A stretch of DNA of 16,276 nt. Source: Thermoplasmata archaeon (GTDB lineage: Archaea > Thermoplasmatota > Thermoplasmata > Thermoplasmatales > Thermoplasmataceae). Both the position numbers and the translations under genes were made by a program. The stretch's first letter is position 1. Each line of letters begins with the position of its first letter. The stretch is from contig JAJZNS010000027.1 in assembly GCA_021811635.1 (NCBI GenBank), forward strand, positions 1 through 16,276. The letters run 5' to 3'. The notes under the pieces are model-generated. The model did not search any database and had not been told where the DNA came from. It saw only the letters and a program-made list of their open reading frames with translations. Positions 13,727 to 16,276 of this stretch are shown here, in pieces.

Positions 13727-13749
13727 CTTAAAGTTAGTGATTGATCAAG

Positions 13750-14328
13750 ATGCTGAAATTGTATGCGTCGGCTAACCTGCCGACAAGATTAGGCACATTC
13801 AGGATTTTCACCTTTACGGACGGCAACAAGAACGAAAATGCCGTACTGGTGAAAGGGGACGTGACTGGAAAGCCCGCTGTCCCTGTCAGGATACATTCGG
13901 AATGTCTGACCGGCGATGTTTTTGGGTCAAAGCGCTGCGACTGCAGGGAGCAACTGGAAAAATCCCTGGAGTACATTGAGAGCAAGGGATTCGGGATGCT
14001 CATATACCTGAGGCAGGAAGGCCGTGGCATCGGACTCCTGAAGAAGATAAGAGCTTACAGCCTGCAGGAGCAGGGTTACGACACCATTGAGGCGAACCTT
14101 CTTCAGGGGCTTCCCGTTGACCAGAGGGACTACTCCTTCGCAAAGGAAGTCCTGGACTATTTCCAGATCAAATCCGTCATTCTGATGTCAAACAACCCTA
14201 CAAAATTTGAATTTCTGGAGCACAGCGGGATTGAAATTGTCGGAAGGATCCCAGTACTCACGGATCCTAATCCATTTGACAAATTCTATCTTGAGACAAA
14301 GAAGGAGAAGCTGGGGCACCAGCTTTAG
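13750..14328 (+). CDS. ribA: GTP cyclohydrolase II
   Basis: Opens GTP to 2,5-diamino-6-ribosylamino-pyrimidinone phosphate, formate and pyrophosphate, the first step of riboflavin synthesis; cytoplasmic zinc enzyme. From ATG 13750 it has 192 residues (E. coli 196). The zinc ligands Cys52-x10-Cys63-x-Cys65 lie in [31 protein letters not shown] (86-97) is the GTP-binding core, DQRDY (124-128) holds Arg126, matching the catalytic Arg128 of E. coli, and NNPTK (148-152) is the nucleotide-recognition loop. It is a single-function protein, not fused to RibB. A TTG at 13741 would add three residues, but the family register ([17 protein letters not shown]) favours the ATG. It stands alone behind two palindromes and ends 7 bases before the convergent ABC permease gene. 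Confidence 0.95.
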   Translation: MLKLYASANLPTRLGTFRIFTFTDGNKNENAVLVKGDVTGKPAVPVRIHSECLTGDVFGSKRCDCREQLEKSLEYIESKGFGMLIYLRQEGRGIGLLKKIRAYSLQEQGYDTIEANLLQGLPVDQRDYSFAKEVLDYFQIKSVILMSNNPTKFEFLEHSGIEIVGRIPVLTDPNPFDKFYLETKKEKLGHQL

Positions 14329-14335
14329 CAGGGTA

Positions 14336-15115
14336 CTACTGTATGCCCGTTCTGACATTCCCGTAGAGCCATATTGAAATTGGGAGCACAACTGCCATGA
14401 GTGTGGTAATTATCCCCAGATCGAAAAGTGTAGAGTAGGAGATTCCGTACACCATCGAATCTCTCATCACGTCCACAATGTAGCTCAGCGGATTCCCTGC
14501 CGACACGATCCTCAGCGGCAGAGGCGTCTGGCTTGTAATGGGATAGAAGGCGGTGCTGGCAAAATCAAGCAGGAAGAAAAGCAGGAACGTGATGGTGCTG
14601 TACGCATTCATCGATCTGGCTTTAATGGAAATTATCAGGAACAGAGAACTGAAGAGGATGGTGCCTGTGACAAGGGCAGCAATCAGGTAGACATAGGAAA
14701 GCAGGGACATGCTGAATGTGGCGCTCTTGATCAGCGCCGCAAGGATTATCATAATCAGGCTTCCGCCTATGGCGAATATCACGCTCAGGAATATGATCCC
14801 GAAAAGGTACTCGGATCTCCTGAAAGGACCTACAAGAAGCTGCTCGAACATACCCCACCTGCGGTCGGCCCACAACATCCCGCCGCCAATGTTGCCGGCA
14901 GTGAAAGCCTGCATCCCTACAATCCCAGGCGCAAGGAAAGTAGTATAGGGGATAAGCACTCCGTTTACGGGGATGCCTGTGATTATGCCCTGGTAAAGCA
15001 GCCCCATCACCAGCAGGTAGAATATGGGTATCCCGAACATGAAGAACATTGTACCCGGGTCGGTGTTCACCATGACGTTCCTCACCGTGAGCCTGACGAA
15101 GGCCGGGAGCCTCAT
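14336..15115 (-). CDS. ABC-2 type exporter permease (DrrB/NodJ-like)
   Basis: Membrane half of an ABC exporter; 259 residues with six predicted membrane segments near 23-42, 57-80, 104-128, 133-160, 170-192 and 228-252. The cytoplasmic N-terminus (RLPAFVRLTVRNVMVNTDPGT) and the NPLSYIVDVMRD stretch (about 211-222) before the last segment are typical of ABC-2 permeases of the DrrB type. Family members export drugs, lipids or glycans, or place them in the membrane; the substrate is not evident. Its ATG overlaps the stop of the ATPase gene by 4 bases (ATGA), and a GGTGA ribosome site lies 4 bases before it inside the end of the ATPase gene, so the two are made together. Confidence 0.92.
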   Translation of the reverse strand: MRLPAFVRLTVRNVMVNTDPGTMFFMFGIPIFYLLVMGLLYQGIITGIPVNGVLIPYTTFLAPGIVGMQAFTAGNIGGGMLWADRRWGMFEQLLVGPFRRSEYLFGIIFLSVIFAIGGSLIMIILAALIKSATFSMSLLSYVYLIAALVTGTILFSSLFLIISIKARSMNAYSTITFLLFFLLDFASTAFYPITSQTPLPLRIVSAGNPLSYIVDVMRDSMVYGISYSTLFDLGIITTLMAVVLPISIWLYGNVRTGIQ

Positions 15116-16065
15116 TTTTTCACCGCCTCCAGGAATACGTCATCAAGGCTTGGCATATCCAGGCTGATGTGATCAATGCTCACGTCCAGCGAACCTATTA
15201 CGTCAATTATTGATTTGACGTTGCTGCCGAGGTTCAGCCCTAGAATGTTCAGTTCCCTGCCGGTCACTGTAATGCTGGTAATCCCGCCTACCTTTTCTAT
15301 AGATCGGGATATTCTCTCAGCGATCTCATGGGGAACGGGATCAGTAAGACCAATTGAAAGCTTTTTCATTGAGCCGAATTTTTCCTTAAGTTCACGCGAC
15401 GTGCCCTCAGCAACCATCCTGCCATTATCCATTATGCCTATCCTGTCGCAGACGAAATCTGCTTCCTCAAGTATCTGGGTTGTGAAGACAATGCTCAGCC
15501 CGTCCCTTACCTTTTCCCTGATGAAATTGAGTACGTCCCTTCTCATCACGGGATCCATGCCGACCGTGGGTTCGTCAAGGAAAAGGACATCGGTATCGTG
15601 GATGAATTCCCTCGCCACTTGCAGCCTCTTTTTCTGCCCACCAGAAAGCTCGAATGCCCGCTTTTTTCTTGATTCCGTCAGGTTGAAGAATTCAATCAAT
15701 TCCTCCTTCCTGCTGGCTATTATGTGCTTGGGGACTTCCCATAACATCCCGTATATGTCGAAATTCCTCTCCACAGTCGCATAATCGAAGGATTCTTCCT
15801 GCTGGACAACGCCAATGCGCTTCCTGATCCTGATTGCATCTCTCCTGACGTCCAGACCGTTGACCATTGCACTGCCGGAAGTCGGTGGGATCAAGGTTGT
15901 CAGAACCTTGATCACCGTGCTTTTTCCAGCTCCGTTTTTCCCGAGGAGCCCGTATATTTCACCATGCTTGACATGGAAGGAAACACCGTCGACAGCCTTC
16001 TTGCGTCCGTCATATGATTTTACAAGATCGCTTACCTGAATGGCGTATTCGGGGCTGTCTGTCAT
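15112..16065 (-). CDS. ABC-2 type exporter ATP-binding protein (DrrA-like)
   Basis: ATPase partner of the downstream permease; 317 residues. Walker A is GKNGAGKST (42-50), the Q-loop Gln is in GVVQQEESFD (85-94), the signature is LSGGQKKR (140-147), Walker B is VLFLDEPTVGMD (160-171), and the switch region is FTTQILEEADFVCDRIGIM. At the usual switch-histidine position it has Gln197. DrrA-type ATPases commonly read TTQ-x-L-x-EAD here, so this is a subfamily mark rather than a defect. Residues about 235-317 form the extra C-terminal domain of this group, ending SLDDVFLEAVKK, which is close to the DrrA/CcmA-type SLEDVFL tail. The gene leads a two-gene operon. The ATG at 16065 has a TATA-like box about 25 bases upstream and no ribosome site, so the message is probably leaderless. 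Confidence 0.94.
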   Translation of the reverse strand: MTDSPEYAIQVSDLVKSYDGRKKAVDGVSFHVKHGEIYGLLGKNGAGKSTVIKVLTTLIPPTSGSAMVNGLDVRRDAIRIRKRIGVVQQEESFDYATVERNFDIYGMLWEVPKHIIASRKEELIEFFNLTESRKKRAFELSGGQKKRLQVAREFIHDTDVLFLDEPTVGMDPVMRRDVLNFIREKVRDGLSIVFTTQILEEADFVCDRIGIMDNGRMVAEGTSRELKEKFGSMKKLSIGLTDPVPHEIAERISRSIEKVGGITSITVTGRELNILGLNLGSNVKSIIDVIGSLDVSIDHISLDMPSLDDVFLEAVKK

Positions 16066-16085
16066 CGCGCTGCATTCAGGATCAC

Positions 16086-16094
16086 GATATAACC
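16086..16094 (-). promoter_or_regulatory. TATA-like box of the ABC exporter operon
   Basis: On the minus strand this reads GGTTATATC, centred 25 bases before the ATG at 16065, as for a leaderless archaeal transcript. It lies within the 53-base gap between the exporter operon and the stop of the upstream amidohydrolase-like gene. Confidence 0.45.
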
Positions 16095-16118
16095 ATTTTG
16101 AGATTCCGCGGACATTCC

Positions 16119-16276
16119 TCAGACAAAATTGTCCCGGGGAAGGCGGATTCCATTGGCCAATTTCCCATGCCTCTTTACAAATTTCCCGTCGATTATCACC
16201 GAATCCACGTTGCCTGCATTTGCCGAATATACAATGTTGCTGATGGCATTTCCTGTGCCGGTGGGAATAAGATTAG
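16119..16276 (-). CDS. amidohydrolase-family protein, C-terminal end only
   Basis: The minus strand is open from the window edge to a TGA at 16119-16121, giving 51 visible residues. They contain NIVYSAN then NVDSVIIDGKFVKRHGKL. The pattern (N)xVYSA, about 7 residues, VIIDGKxVxxxGKL is the standard C-terminal end of metal-dependent amidohydrolases of the cytosine deaminase / chlorohydrolase / MtaD group, where it forms the small beta-sandwich domain beside the catalytic barrel. The metal-binding part lies outside the window, so substrate and catalytic residues cannot be judged. It may be a deaminase of methylthioadenosine or S-adenosylhomocysteine, but other members are equally possible. It is on the same strand as, and upstream of, the ABC exporter operon, which appears to have its own promoter. 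Confidence 0.78.
   Translation of the reverse strand, partial: NLIPTGTGNAISNIVYSANAGNVDSVIIDGKFVKRHGKLANGIRLPRDNFV

Larger units (their letters stand above)
13190..13740. other. gene-poor stretch between the methyltransferase gene and ribA
   Basis: No convincing gene. Open frames on the plus strand (for example 13258-13449 and 13545-13775) give composition and motifs unlike the neighbours and lack ribosome sites. On the minus strand 13435-13590 is open without a start codon and translates to a protein-like tail (LTEIDNKIRII, then a stop), possibly a gene relic. A strong TATA-like run GTATATATTC lies at 13583-13592, with no coding gene at leaderless distance in either direction except a 13-codon ORF at 13621. 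I do not see SRP RNA, RNase P RNA, tRNA or C/D-box features. The last 50 bases carry the ribA-proximal palindromes. Confidence 0.55.

Noticed and set aside
13545..13775. 76-residue plus-strand frame before ribA
   Set aside because: It runs into ribA in another frame and over the palindromes, has no ribosome site and no recognisable protein character.
15176..15784. 202-residue plus-strand frame opposite the exporter ATPase
   Set aside because: Antisense shadow of a complete ABC ATPase; Ser-rich with no domain.
15112..16065. Inactive ATPase because the switch histidine is replaced by glutamine
   Set aside because: Gln at this place (TTQ) is common in DrrA-type ATPases, and all other nucleotide-binding motifs are intact.

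Overview
The window looks like chromosome from a euryarchaeon of the Thermoplasmatales type (Thermoplasma/Ferroplasma-like relatives); the species cannot be named from the sequence. Four things point there: aspartate carbamoyltransferase in the archaeal pyrB-pyrI pair; a class II HMG-CoA reductase, the form known from Thermoplasmatales and Archaeoglobales; first genes that mostly have a TATA-like box about 26-28 bases before the start codon and no leader; and downstream genes that use GGTGA- or GGAG-type ribosome sites or overlapping start/stop codons. AGG/AGA arginine codons are frequent. I see no rRNA, tRNA, CRISPR array, insertion sequence or integrase.

Layout. 1-275: the end of an unidentified + strand gene. 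276-1016 (-): TPR-type helical-repeat protein. 1068-2342 (-): HMG-CoA reductase (mevalonate pathway), divergent from pyrB-pyrI (2446-3834, +). 3950-7837 (+): a TPP (thiamine pyrophosphate) riboswitch followed by a three-gene thiamine ABC transporter (binding protein, double permease, ATPase). The riboswitch leader carries a hairpin over the ribosome site, so translational shut-off by TPP is a reasonable model. 8023-8448 (+): two-CBS-domain protein. 8453-9596 (-): a ribbon-helix-helix regulator followed by a stand-alone PolB-like 3'-5' exonuclease. Two matching inverted repeats between this pair and a divergent unknown gene (9691-10083, +) look like operators. 10094-11962 (-): purC followed by an aldo/keto reductase. 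12011-13189 (+): SAM methyltransferase with a THUMP-like C-terminal region, divergent from purC. 13190-13749: 560 bases with no convincing gene, ending in two palindromes in front of ribA. 13750-14328 (+): GTP cyclohydrolase II. 14336-16065 (-): DrrAB-type ABC exporter (ATPase first, then permease). 16119-16276 (-): the end of an amidohydrolase-type gene cut by the window.

Most of the window is ordinary core metabolism: pyrimidine, purine, isoprenoid, flavin and thiamine supply. The parts most worth a second look are the riboswitch with its expression platform, the ribbon-helix-helix/exonuclease cassette with twin operators, the twin palindromes at ribA, and the gene-free stretch before ribA. 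I do not see a clear-cut new defence or mobile system. The regulator/exonuclease cassette is the closest candidate, and its function is unproven.
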